Below, one piece after another: positions 36,233-48,600 of a stretch of DNA of 64,000 nucleotides (positions are counted from its first letter, which is position 1; every line of letters begins with the position of its first letter). The DNA is from Gyrodactylus bullatarudis (lineage: Eukaryota > Platyhelminthes > Monogenea > Gyrodactylidea > Gyrodactylidae): contig SSNU01000219.1 of the NCBI GenBank assembly GCA_012064415.1, positions 124,001 to 188,000 on the forward strand, in the 5' to 3' direction. Position numbers and translations under genes: made by a program. Under the pieces are notes generated by a model. It worked only from the letters and a program-made list of their open reading frames with translations. It was not told where the DNA came from and searched no databases.

Positions 36233-37510
36233 AAATCAAAAAAATTTCCTTTCATTTTCAATGCAATCCTTGGCCCTCTTTTTTCATTAAAAAAATATTT
36301 CCTTTAGTTCCACATAGTGACTATTGATGAGTAAGGGGAAGAAATTTAGAAAAATGCAATTGTTTTAGATAATTGACGATATATATATATTACATGTATT
36401 AGGCGAATAAAGAGAATATTCATTCATGTTAATTAGACAAAGAAAGGTTGTCTTATGAGAATACATTTCTATCAGATTTATCAATGTAACTAACAACACT
36501 ATAATCAAAATATCATTCTTGTTAGAGAGAAAGAGTAGTGTGTAATATTTTTCTTTTTTGATATTCTTGTAAATCACCAAGTTGTATAACTGACCAAATA
36601 TGCATGGAATTAGTTTCATTATTCAATGTAGTAGGTGCTTCCAGCAGGGCACTTATTTATTCCAAATGTATAAAATAGTAAAGATTATATAACTACAATT
36701 CAATTGAAAAACAGACCAATTAGAGCCTTGACAAATTCATCAACCAATCAAAACCAGAAAAAAGAATATCCTCAATTTCATTGGTCAACTGATTTTATGA
36801 GGCTTGTGTAATTTTTATTTTCAATGAAAATGTCAACGTGATTCATATAAGGAAAACCTGTAAAATGATAATTAATTGAACAACTAAGGGAAAACTATGA
36901 AATATTGATACTGAACAGTAATGAAATACAAAAAGAAGAATTTTTTCCATTACTTTGATAGATAATTTAATTTATTTCATAAATATATTCAATTATTTCA
37001 CCACTTTTACATTTTAACATTCAAATGAAAAGGTAAACATTGAGTTATTCTCATGAATAGACCCAAAAACTTTTGAAAATTTCAAAACTAACCCCATTTA
37101 AGAAATTTTTCTCAAAAATAAAGTTGGTACCAGATCTACTCCAAAATCGTTAAATTCATGGTTCAATCGACCATTTACAGATTACCACAGCATCGGGGAA
37201 AATTAAAATTTTAAGGCGACATAAACTGGAGTTTGAAATCTCGAACTTTTTATCAAGTATTTGAATTTGTTAAAGATAATAATTCCCAATTTTACAAATT
37301 ACAAATCACGATTTGACGCCAAATTCCAATTTTTTGACCTTTGAGCTGTAATTTTTTATTGATTTAAATGTAGGAGGGTGGTCAAAAGACATTTTTCAGT
37401 ATCAAAATCAGCACGTCACAAATTTTTGAAATTTTTTTCCTCTTCATGTGAACTTCACGGCCTTTACAACCTATTTTCATTGTCATCATCTTTTGCACGC
37501 ACAAGTCAAG
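36233..37510. other. Intergenic region after GRIP
   Basis: Contains the GRIP poly(A) signal AATAAA at 36406-36411. Around 37230-37420 a degenerate family A segment is seen (GACGCCAAATTCCAA, GGTGGTCAAAAGAC). No gene recognised. Confidence 0.5.
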
Positions 37511-37735
37511 CTACAGCTTAATGATAAAGTGTTTCTCCGCGCTTTCGAGATTTGACGCTCTCATCCTGTTAGGTTTGCCCGGATTGACCTGATAGAGGAT
37601 TTTGTAATTGGATTCATCTGCTGCGTAATCTGTTTCTCTGATATGGGCTTTAACTAAACTGGTGTGCTTTGGATTCAAATGTTCATTGAATCTTTCACCA
37701 AGGGATCGAGTTGTTTGACCGGCAAGTTGATCCAC
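37511..37735 (-). pseudogene. GIY-YIG endonuclease fragment of a Penelope-like or related retroelement
   Basis: Minus-strand frame with LAGQTTRSLGERFNEHL and KAHIRETDYAADESNYKILY, then SAEKHFIIKL and stop. GQT-x-RSL-x-x-R-x-x-EH is the core of GIY-YIG endonuclease domains carried at the C-terminus of Penelope-like retroelements. Upstream (to about 37893) the reading continues in another frame, so a frameshift is present near 37735. The reverse-transcriptase part is missing. Dead remnant. Confidence 0.6.
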
Positions 37736-38503
37736 AAGAAAACGTGAATTGGTAGATCAAACCTCTTTGTTTCAATTTTGGAGTAGCAATTTTCGTTACG
37801 ACCATTTAACAGCTTTGAAGTGCCTTGGATCAGTTTTAATTTGTACCCAGCAAATTTTCTTTTCGTGATGTTCATAAGCTTGCTGTTTACCATAGTTTTG
37901 CTTGTGTCAAAATTGGTTTCTCCTTTTGAATTATCGAAATTGCCGTGATTTTTTTCTTCCCAAAATTTTTTTTCTTCAAATGATAAAAGAAAGCTAAGTA
38001 GGATTCCATATTATCATAATTATAATTGAATTATCGATGAAAAATTCGAGATTTTTGTAAAATCATAGATTCCCAACTTCATATCAATTTACCATCAATT
38101 CTAATCAATAAAATGTAATTGAAATTTCATTTTTAATGAAAACCATCTACAAAAAAAACTAATGTAGAAGAATTTTCAAAAGCTGTCCGGCAAATTCGAA
38201 AAAAAAGAAGAAAATTCCTAGAATCGGGCTACTTTTGGAATTCTTCCGAATAGATTCGAGCTATTTTTGAGAATGACTCCATATTCAATGAATATTACAA
38301 TATGAATAATTATTCATTTCATTCTAATCTATAAATAAAATTTATTTGAACTCACGCAGAATTCATTTCTATTGGTTGTTTCCTTCTCAGACAGAGAATC
38401 AATAATCTCTCTTCTACTCCAATAATAGATGAACAAATGGTAATAATTCAATGTGAAATTTATACAACAACTCTTTGTTTACGATCACAAAGAGGTTTTT
38501 TCT

Positions 38504-40013
38504 ATGGGAGGAGTTAAATCAACTCTGAAAAAGGTTGGCAAGAATATCCGGGAAAATTCTAATCAACCTTATCCTATTAGTAGTCAAACTAAAAATTATA
38601 ATCATAATAATTATAACAACAACCAGCCAGAATATGGTTTTAATATCAAACTTGATACAAAGCCGAAAAAGCAAGAATTTCCCCATTACAACGTGTACAC
38701 AGATCAAGCCAAGAAAGAGTTGAAAAAAAAGAAAAAGGAAAAGAAGAAACGAAAGCTGAGCAATGGATTCTCGATTTCTATATCTTCGGTATCTTCAATT
38801 TCCTTATCGTCAAATAGTTCCAGGTATTCTGATCATCACAGGAATGATTTATTCGGTCAAAACTTTTTCAACGCCCCTGAACATGATAGAATGTGAGTCA
38901 TTCTATCTTCTGATCAATTTTCGAACAAATCAGTTCTTCAGGGAGCTGTTCAGCACGGATCGACTATAACGTTGTTCACTTGCTCCCTGAGAATGTCTTT
39001 TGGCTTCTATTGATTTTTCTCTTCGTATTTTTTTGAAAAATAAGGATCACATCGACTCGTATAGTTTACGACTCTCATGCTATTGATTAAACTTATCTAA
39101 TTGGAATCTGCATTAGATGATGTTGTTTCTATAGACCTAGAACGATAAAATATAATGATAGAGATTAAAACAGGGATATTTCGGCTCTAAAACTAGTTAT
39201 TTTCTAAACTATGAGAAATATGATTGCATATTGTTGTTTTTTCCAACTATTGTTTTTTCTATTGCCTTAGAAATGAAAGATAAACAAAGTATTTCAATTA
39301 TCTATCAGTTCAAATTTTCGCTCAAGAAATTTTTGTATTCCGCTGGTAGAACAATACGACATGAAGTGCATTATTTTTGAGCTAGGCAGGCTTGAACACT
39401 CTTCAGATTTGTAGCTTGAGCGTTGAATGAAGTAGCTTTGCGCAAAACCTTTGGTTATGTAATTTTCTTCTTGATCCATCAAATAAACTGTATCACAAAA
39501 AATTTCACTTTTTTCCACTCTGCTAAGCCTCCTCTTATTCCATGGATGAAAGAGCTTTTTATCATTTGAATCTTGAAGTGTTTTTTATCAAAACTTAATG
39601 ACCCCCGAATGAAAATGAAGATTTAAAGATTTATTGACCGAATTTCAACCTGCCTCTTTCTTTTCAGCGCCACAAACTTTGTTAAGCCAGAATTCGGCAC
39701 GCGACCTTTCCATGGTCATCAAGATGAACCATACTCGAATCCGCTAATCGGAACAGGTGGATATGAAGAAGATCAACCTGAACATCCAGAAATTCCTTAT
39801 CAACCAGAGCCAGCTTACGAGCCAGAAACTTCTTATCAACCAGAATTTTCCTATCAACCAGAACCCTCTTATGAGCCTTCCTATCAACCAGAACCTTCTT
39901 ACCAACCAGAACCCTCTTATGAACCTTCCTATCAGCCAGAACCCTCTTATCAACCAGAACCTTCTTATCAACCAGAACCCTCTTATGAACCTTCTTATCA
40001 ACCAGAAGAATAA
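38504..40013 (+). CDS. Unrecognised protein with N-myristoylation-type start and YQPEPS/YEPS repeat tail
   Basis: Two exons, 38504-38892 and 39668-40013, join in phase (donor GTGAGT, acceptor TTTTCAG) to 244 aa. The start MGGVKSTLKKVGKNI fits the N-myristoylation pattern (Gly2, Ser6, basic residues after). Next come an Asn/Gln-rich stretch (about residues 28-50), a basic block KKELKKKKKEKKKRK (about 75-89), a Ser-rich block (FSISISSVSSISLSSNSS) and FGQNFFNAPEHDR. Exon 2 gives GTRPFHGHQDEPYSNP and then about 80 residues of tandem repeats: six-residue YQPEPS units broken at intervals by four-residue YEPS, ending YQPEE. No known family recognised. Likely membrane-tethered with an extended acidic Tyr/Pro tail. 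Poly(A) signals near 40101 and 40134. The intron carries repeat family C. Confidence 0.75.
38935..39050 (-). repeat. Third copy of the Tyr-rich module end (family C)
   Basis: On the minus strand it encodes AKRHSQGASEQRYSRSVLNS and SLKN then a stop, clearly related to ARRQHSQAASEQRYRKSMPN and SLKN at 14.6 kb. The region before it (DPYFSKKY) is frameshifted. It lies within the intron of the YQPEPS gene. Confidence 0.65.
39756..40010 (+). repeat. Tandem coding repeat, 18-base and 12-base units
   Basis: Alternating 18-base units (TATCAACCAGAACCCTCT type) and 12-base units (TATGAACCTTCC type) encode YQPEPS and YEPS. The order suggests a higher unit of one to three YQPEPS plus one YEPS, expanded by unequal exchange. 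Confidence 0.85.
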
Positions 40014-40976
40014 CATTCAGGTTCATAGCTTTTTAAACGATTATTTAACACAAACAATTTTGTTTTTGGATAGTCAAATTAAATTTATTCAAACATATTT
40101 AATAAATATTTCCTTAGATAACACTAATGATGAAATAAAAATATTTTTACCAACTTTCTCACCAGGTTTGAGCATAATTTGCGAAGATGTAAGCAAGAAA
40201 AATTCATAAAAACATGCATCACATAAGTTGAATTTTAAATGGGGAAAAGTATCTAAAGTTGAAAAAATAGTGAAATCGTTTTGCAAAATTAGCAAAAATT
40301 TTCGGATAAATAGAAATTTTTAGGTTTCCAGACCAAATCGGATGCTAAATCTAACGTTTTTACCACTGATTTATCGGTCGAGTTTATGTTATTCCTGGTC
40401 TCAATTTTTAATTTCACTTAGTCCTATTAATTCACTGAATTAACAGTTAAAAATGTTTTATATTGCTTTACTCTTGATGAAGATAAACTTTTCACATTAT
40501 CGATTTTTGAGATCAAAATTACACTTGAATTTATCACAAAATCACTCTCTTGAATTTAGTTTAGATTATAATCAGTTTATGAAATACATATGTTTTTTCA
40601 CTACTCTTTGAAATTACCTTTTAAAGACCGGCTTCCTCCAGCATCTTTATACTCGAAGCATTTAAATTTATGTTTATCATCTGAAATTTACTTATATCTA
40701 TTTTTAATAAGCTAGCATTTTCTTTACAATAATTTTTCATTATTCGTCTGAAATTTAACCCGCTCGTTACCAGGAAAAAACTAATTGAGTTTTTTATTTG
40801 ATTTTTTCACTTCACTTATTTATCATGTTCTGTTGAAAAAACTTTATGTAGTTGAAATTTTCGTCAAACTAGTGCTTTGTGTCGATCTGGATCAGGTCGT
40901 ATACGACCTTATGGTAATCAAAGGTTATAGAAAATTACTTAACTACTTGTTAGCGACAATTATCTTTTATTTATTA
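40014..40976. other. Intergenic region
   Basis: AT-rich, with the 3' UTR of the preceding gene at its left end. No gene, RNA or named repeat was recognised. Confidence 0.4.
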
Positions 40977-41258
40977 TTATATGATAGGAATAAAAGTAAT
41001 TTTTACATAAAAATATTTTGCAGGTTTCACAAAAGAAATAACTTTTCTTCTTGCATGTAAATCATGCTCGTCGATCTTTGTCCTTGACAACTCGTATTGG
41101 TTTATGAATGAATCTCCAGTTCTGACTTGCCTGTGCTGAGATTCAATATTTTCTAAAGAACATTTCCTTCGAACATCAGAGGATTCTTCAGGTATACTAA
41201 TCCTTCGTCTCTTCGGAGTAGGTTCACAAGGAGCGTGTACGAGTAAATAGTATTTCAT
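40977..41258 (-). CDS. Hypothetical basic protein, possible exon
   Basis: A 93-codon minus-strand frame with an ATG at 41258. It begins MKYYLLVHAPCEPTPKRRRI; PKRRR resembles a nuclear-localisation signal, followed by SIPEESSDVRRKCS and ENIESQHRQVRTGD. The last 20 codons are hydrophobic and AT-driven and may be intron read-through. No family recognised. 41259-41678 to its right shows no gene beyond the PCNA 3' UTR, whose poly(A) signal is at 41597-41602 (minus). Confidence 0.3.
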   Translation of the reverse strand: MKYYLLVHAPCEPTPKRRRISIPEESSDVRRKCSLENIESQHRQVRTGDSFINQYELSRTKIDEHDLHARRKVISFVKPAKYFYVKITFIPII

Positions 41259-41678
41259 AGTTTTCTCATATTTACTTATAAGTAACTATGTGAATTAGAT
41301 TATTTAATTTCAATTAGAAATAGAGCCTTTTAACCGAGTGCTTGATTGACTGTGCCCCTCCATCCTCAGACTTAAACAAACTAAGTATTAGTATTTGATC
41401 AAGTATCGGTAACTTGATCATATATTGAAATCAACTTTTCTGCATTCTGTATTTCAAATTCAAATAATGATCATCAGCTGGCTAGAATTAAAAGATGCCA
41501 ACTTGGGATCATAACAAGGATTTTGGTCAACTTTTGATGTGCTCAAATTGAAATTAACCTATATTTAGATGAATTGAGGTTAATAAATTAACATAATTTA
41601 TTTGAGCAATAACCTCTATTTGTAATAAATAAATTAGGAATGTTAAGTATTACTGTTTCTCAACATAAGGATTCTTAT

Positions 41679-42647
<969 letters not shown>

Positions 42648-45600
42648 ATGACTACAAATATAAATGAAAAACCAGAATTAAATTCATTCTCGGACACTGA
42701 ATTAGCTAATTCTGAATTGAAAATTTCTGAAGAAGATCAGGCCAAATCCTCCCCAATTTCACTTTACTCTTGTTCATCTCTGAGTTCCCATTCATCTGAA
42801 TCTTCAAGATGTTCTCTTGCATCGTCTCACACCTCATCTTCTTCAACAATATACTCAAATTACTCGTGTTCTCGAAAAGAACGTCTTGAAATCTCATTTT
42901 ACGAAACAGAACATACCGAAGAGAAATTTGTCGGAAGGACTTGGTTGTTTAATAAGATATTACAATGGTTGAACCATAAATCATCAATTGTTTCAAACAA
43001 AAATTTTGACGCATCAAGTAATGGAGTAATGATTGTCGGAGGACCAGGCTGTGGAAAATCATTTCTCATCGATGAAATCACACGTGATAAAAGATCCCCA
43101 GACATCATTAATAATCCAGCAGATAAACTATCCAGTCGTGTTTTAGCGTATTTCAAATGTGATAAGAATGTTGATGAAAAAAGTAATTTACCAAGGTTCA
43201 TCTTGTCAATTAGAGACCAAATTCTTAACTCAAACTTGCCAATCGCTTCATTTTACAAAAACTTTTTAGTTAGAAATAACAAAATTGTTCTTCCTTATTT
43301 CACTAGTTCTAGATTATGCGTGGCTCCTGATGATGTATTTCGAAAAGGAATTCTAGATATCCTTCAGGAATATTCCACTGATGATGGGACTCAATCTTTT
43401 GTCATTGTGATTGATTCTTTAGATGAATCTTTAAATGTACACTCAGGATTCTCTTATTGCTTCCGTGATGATACTTCTTTCTGTGAATCTTCCTCAACGT
43501 TCCATGACTTTGCCAGTTATCAAAATAAATCTCTAGATTCTAATCTCAGCTCAGAATCTCCAAGAAATTTCAACTACAGTCGGAGTATTGCCGAGTTGAT
43601 TTCGAATAATATAAATCAAATACCGAAATGGTTATCATTCATTGCCACTTGCAATCGAGTGAACAGGAATAAAATGGGAAAGTTATTTCCTAAATTTCAA
43701 AGACTAACTTTGGATGATTTGCGCCGTCCAAGTGTCTTACAAGATGTTCAACATTACATGCTAAGACAAATTGAAAATGAAAAAGTATTACAAAGTAAAT
43801 TCCGCTCACAAGAAGGAATAGCAGCCTTACAACAGATTAACATTAAGAGTAATGGATGTATTTTATTTGTTAAAATTGTTCTTCATGGATCCAAGCAGGG
43901 CTGGATTAATCTCAAGGATATTGCATCAATTCCCGGTACCCTCAACGGTCTTTACCTATGGTTATGTGACTATTTATTTCCTACCGACTCAAAGGTTATA
44001 ATTATTTCGGAAATTAAAACAATAATTGAAATATTATTGGCCTCAAAAAAGCGAATCTCCTTAACAGATCTTTATCAAACTTTGAAATTGCATGATAAAA
44101 ACTATACGAAAAAAATCCTTGAATCAAATCTACATGCAATGAGTCGTATTCTCGACAAGGATGGAGAATACATTAAATTCTTTCATGACTCATTTGCAGA
44201 CTGGATTAAGGATCTTAAGCATTGCACAGAGAATTATTATTGTGATGAATCAAGGGGCCATGAGTTATTGGCCAATTACATGATTGATCGATTTCGTCTC
44301 TATCCATTTAAAAGTGTCAAGGAGGTTTATCGTCTAGTTGAGCATTGCATCAAGGCTAAGAATCGTCTGAAGATTAATCTCAAAGAGATTGCAAACTTGA
44401 TAAAATTTTCAAAAGTTGATCTCAAATATAAATCCCCCAAGTTATACTTTTGGAATCTAGACCTGGAGACAGAGAATCTCCTCCTAACCTTCGGCCATGA
44501 TCCAATATTCTTTAACACTCTCAAAATGTACAAGGAGGAAATCGACAGAGAGACAGATGTCAGAGAAATGCACGAGAAACAAGCCTCTACATCAATATCA
44601 AATTTATGCAACGCCGTCTATCAAGGTGAATTGACACATGTAAAGAATATCCTCGCTTCTGGAGTTATTGATATAAATCTATGCAACAGCAACGGATCTA
44701 CTGCATTAAATCTAGCTGCTCGACGTGATAGAACAGATATCATAAAACTTTTACTCCAAGCTGGAGCGGATATTAATCAAATTGACACAGAGGGCTGGTC
44801 CCCACTAAGATCAGCAGCTTGGAGTGGAAGCTTTGGTGAGTCAAAATAAATTTGGTAGTTTGTGTACAATGAAAATTGCCATGTTGATTTTAATTCTTGT
44901 TTGCTTGCTTTTTAATTTAAGGTTGTAAATAAAATGAAATATGTAAGCCAAAATAATGATCAATATAATTTGAACTTTATTTATTTATTTTACGTATAGA
45001 AATAGTGAAACTTCTCTTGGAGAATGGTGCAAAAGTTGACCTGACCAGTCCGGATCAGAGGACAGCACTAAGAGCTGCCTCATGGGCAGGCCATGATAAA
45101 ATAGTTGAACTATTGATACAACATAATGCAGACATTGGAAAGTGTGACGCAGAAGGTAGGACACCACTGATTGCTGCCGCCTACATGGGAAATTCTAATG
45201 TCCTCAAGATTCTTGTGGAAAATAGTGAGTGTCATAAAATTCCATTCTAGATTTGTTGACTTTATTTGATTTTTTTCATCTTGAAAATAGATGCTTATTT
45301 AAACCATGCAGATAATGATGGAAGGACGGCGTTGAATGTGGCAGCTGTTTGTGTAGCAGCATCAGAGGAGCATCGGAAGATCGTTGAAATATTATTAAGA
45401 TCAAAGGCAAATCCAGACATTCCTGATAATGAAGGGATTACACCTCTGCTTGGTGCAACTTATAACTACAAAGATAGGCTAGACATTTGTCGGACTCTTA
45501 TTGAATTTGGTGCAGATGTTGATAAAAAAGACAAGTTAGTTTTCATTTCTTTTTATATTCATGCATGAGTTTATTTCCGAATGAGAATGACTGATTAAGA

Positions 45601-48600
45601 TATCATTTTTTTCTTCAATTATACAGATTAGGTTTCACTCCCTTACTGATCGCCTGTAGTCAAGGTTGTCTTGACTTGGTCCGATTATTTCTCCAATGGG
45701 ATGCCTCCATCAATATTTATGATGCGGCTGGTCGGAGTGCTTTAACATTGGCAGCTATCGGAGGTTTTACTGACATTATGCAAGAATTATTGAACAGAGG
45801 ATTAGATGTTGATCACAAAGATAACACCGGATCTTCTCCCCTTCATTATGCTGCCGCCAATGGTTACCTAAATTGTTTGAGGTGAGACAAAAAACTTAAT
45901 AAAAAGTATTTCAAGTCAATCAACTATGGCTCATCGATAGTTGATTATCATTCGAAAAGACTAAATTTAGATTCATTTTTGAACAAAAACGAAATCGTTT
46001 GATAGGTTGCCTGATTTTCGGATGGGTAGTAATTGTACTAACTCTTCAGTCAGAATGAAAATTCTGAAAAACTATGTGCCTTCTTTTCATTAAATTCCCT
46101 CTACTAAGCTTTAATAAAGTTTATCACTTTGGTTACACAAGGTTATAATGTTGATTGAATATCTCTCTGGAGTACACATTTCTTGTAACTTTTTGACGTC
46201 TAAAAGATTATAAACAACTTTTTCTTTCTTCCTTATTTACTATCCATATCTATAGGATATTGTATTGACATTTTCCATAAGAAATAAAAACAGAAAGAAA
46301 AATTTGATTGAAATATACCATATTTACCTTGTAACTTTTATACATGGCACAGTTTAATAACTGAATAATTTAACATGGAAGAGGAAAATTAGTTCTATTC
46401 GTTGATAAGAAAATGAAAATTCTTTGATTTTTCTTCCATACTATATTGCTGTAGTTCAACTATTTATTACATATTTTAAAGCATTGGAAACGGATCTAAC
46501 TTCTTTAAAATGATGAGGAAAATTGTTTTGTTCCATGACGGAATCTGAAATAAATAAATAATTATTATTTCCAAACCCTCTTCTAGATGAGTCAAGTACC
46601 TTTTTCTGTGGATGAGACGCTTGTATTCTATCTAAAAACCTTAGTATTCCTATTGACCCTAGACGTCTGGAAAAAGTTTGGTATTTACGAATATTTATTG
46701 GACATCTATTTAATAGTGACGTCAATAGACAATGCAGAATTGTATGGTTGTAAAAGAATCAAGCTTCTTATTAATTTATTTAAATATGTAATATGCATAT
46801 ATCATATTCCTAGAAGAGAAGATCTTATTACAGCGTAAATAAAATCTATAATGATCTAAAGAATTGCAATAAAATGAATCTCTCTAGTACAGTGTTAACA
46901 TGTTTCCTTCGGATAAAATAAACATTTGCAGAGAAAATTACTGACTAAAAACCAACCTTTACTTTTGATATGAATGGGTTTTTTTCTCAATCGAAAGATG
47001 AGTGATTTTTTCAAAAAATAAAAAATTTATTGGAAATTTTTTTTCATAACTCGCATTCAATCTACAGTTGTTTTTATGTTTTTAGTTCAAGAGTTATTGA
47101 TAGAAAATGAGCTATTTTTGAAATTTGAGATCAAGCGATTTCATGTTTGATGTCAACGGGCATTATAAATTGATAGAATTCATCTTACTTTTTATATATG
47201 ACCCTGAGAAATAGGTTTTCAAAAAAAAACGTTTAAAAAAATAAACCTTCTTTGTGATGAATATTGCAATATTCTTTGACCTATCATAGCACGAGTTTGA
47301 TGAATTAAAGAACTAGGATCTTTCCATATTTTGAATGGATAGCAAACAAAGTATTTTCTGAGCCTTAGATAAATAGTAATGAGTTACTAAGTGGTACTTG
47401 ACTTCAAAGGCACAGTGAGACTTGAAGGGTTAATACGGTTTTTAGATAACTTTTAAACGAATCTGAAGGAAAAAATTACGGCTTTTTAGGATAGGTTTAA
47501 CTATGTTTGTAAGTGATAAATCCCCAAGTTTTTACGTTTTGCATGACTGTGTTTACAAAAAAACTTACTGATAACTACTCCAATCGATAGGAAAATTCTT
47601 TTGATCAATGATTGGAATCCAATAGCTTCTATAAATCTTTGATCTATCTGGAATTATAAATTCAGAAGGTATACAAAGTTGAATTTTTTCACTCAAATCA
47701 AATTAAAACCCGCAAGAATGTTGAATATCAAGGAGAGGTTATGTACAATACTTTTATTGGGCTAAATGCTGAATTCTTGTTTGTCAACTTGCATAAAATT
47801 TGTTATCCAAATACTTTCTCTATAGACTCTTGGTTGAAAATGGCTCACAAATAGACATTGTTGATCATGCAAACCAGACAGCTCTCCTCTTGGCAACCCA
47901 ATACAACAAGACATTCTGTGCATTATATCTAATATGTCCAGAATTGGCTGTACCTAAATATTTATGCAATCCTCAGGCTGTAAGCAATGGCGTTGGAGAC
48001 GAAAAAACCAGGGATAAACCCTTTCCTGATTATAATTCCCTCTTAAAGGCATCAAGGAAATCAATAAATATTCCTTCCATTGAAGGAATGACACCGTTAC
48101 GGTCAGCTGTTCTAAACAAGAACTTGACACTGGTTGAAGTCCTTCAACTCTATCGAGCTGATCCCAATCTACAGGTATGTTTAGCCTTGGTTAATCTCTG
48201 AACTTTATCACATCATTAATATATGAATTATGGACAAAATAGTTTTTTTTCACATTTTGTCTATATATCATCATGATACCTAGTAATTTGGTCAGACTAA
48301 TTTTTATCATTTTCCCTCTTTCTAAGCAGAATTTCTTATTCAAGTTGTTGGGCAATTTAATGGTTACACCAATATAGAGATTTAAAACAAGTTAATACGA
48401 AGAGAGGAGCTTAATTTTATCATTAAGGAATCAAATTTGAACAATATTTTTTGGGGATCTAGAATCTAGATTTCAATATTTCAAATCTCAAATTAGCGCT
48501 CCATTTTATTGAACTTTGAATTGAAATCTTTTGTTAATTTTAAAGTGAGCGAGTGATCAAAAATTGGAAGACTTAAGTTGCCTGATTTCCTCGAAGATAT

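Noticed and set aside
39682..40026. Long minus-strand frames (Lys/Val/Leu-rich and Trp/Arg-rich) opposite the YQPEPS repeats
   Set aside because: They are antisense by-products of the tandem repeat; the plus strand has a spliced frame with good borders.
46587..46838. 83-codon plus-strand frame in ANKRD50 intron 4
   Set aside because: Lies on a family D repeat copy and has no features of a protein.
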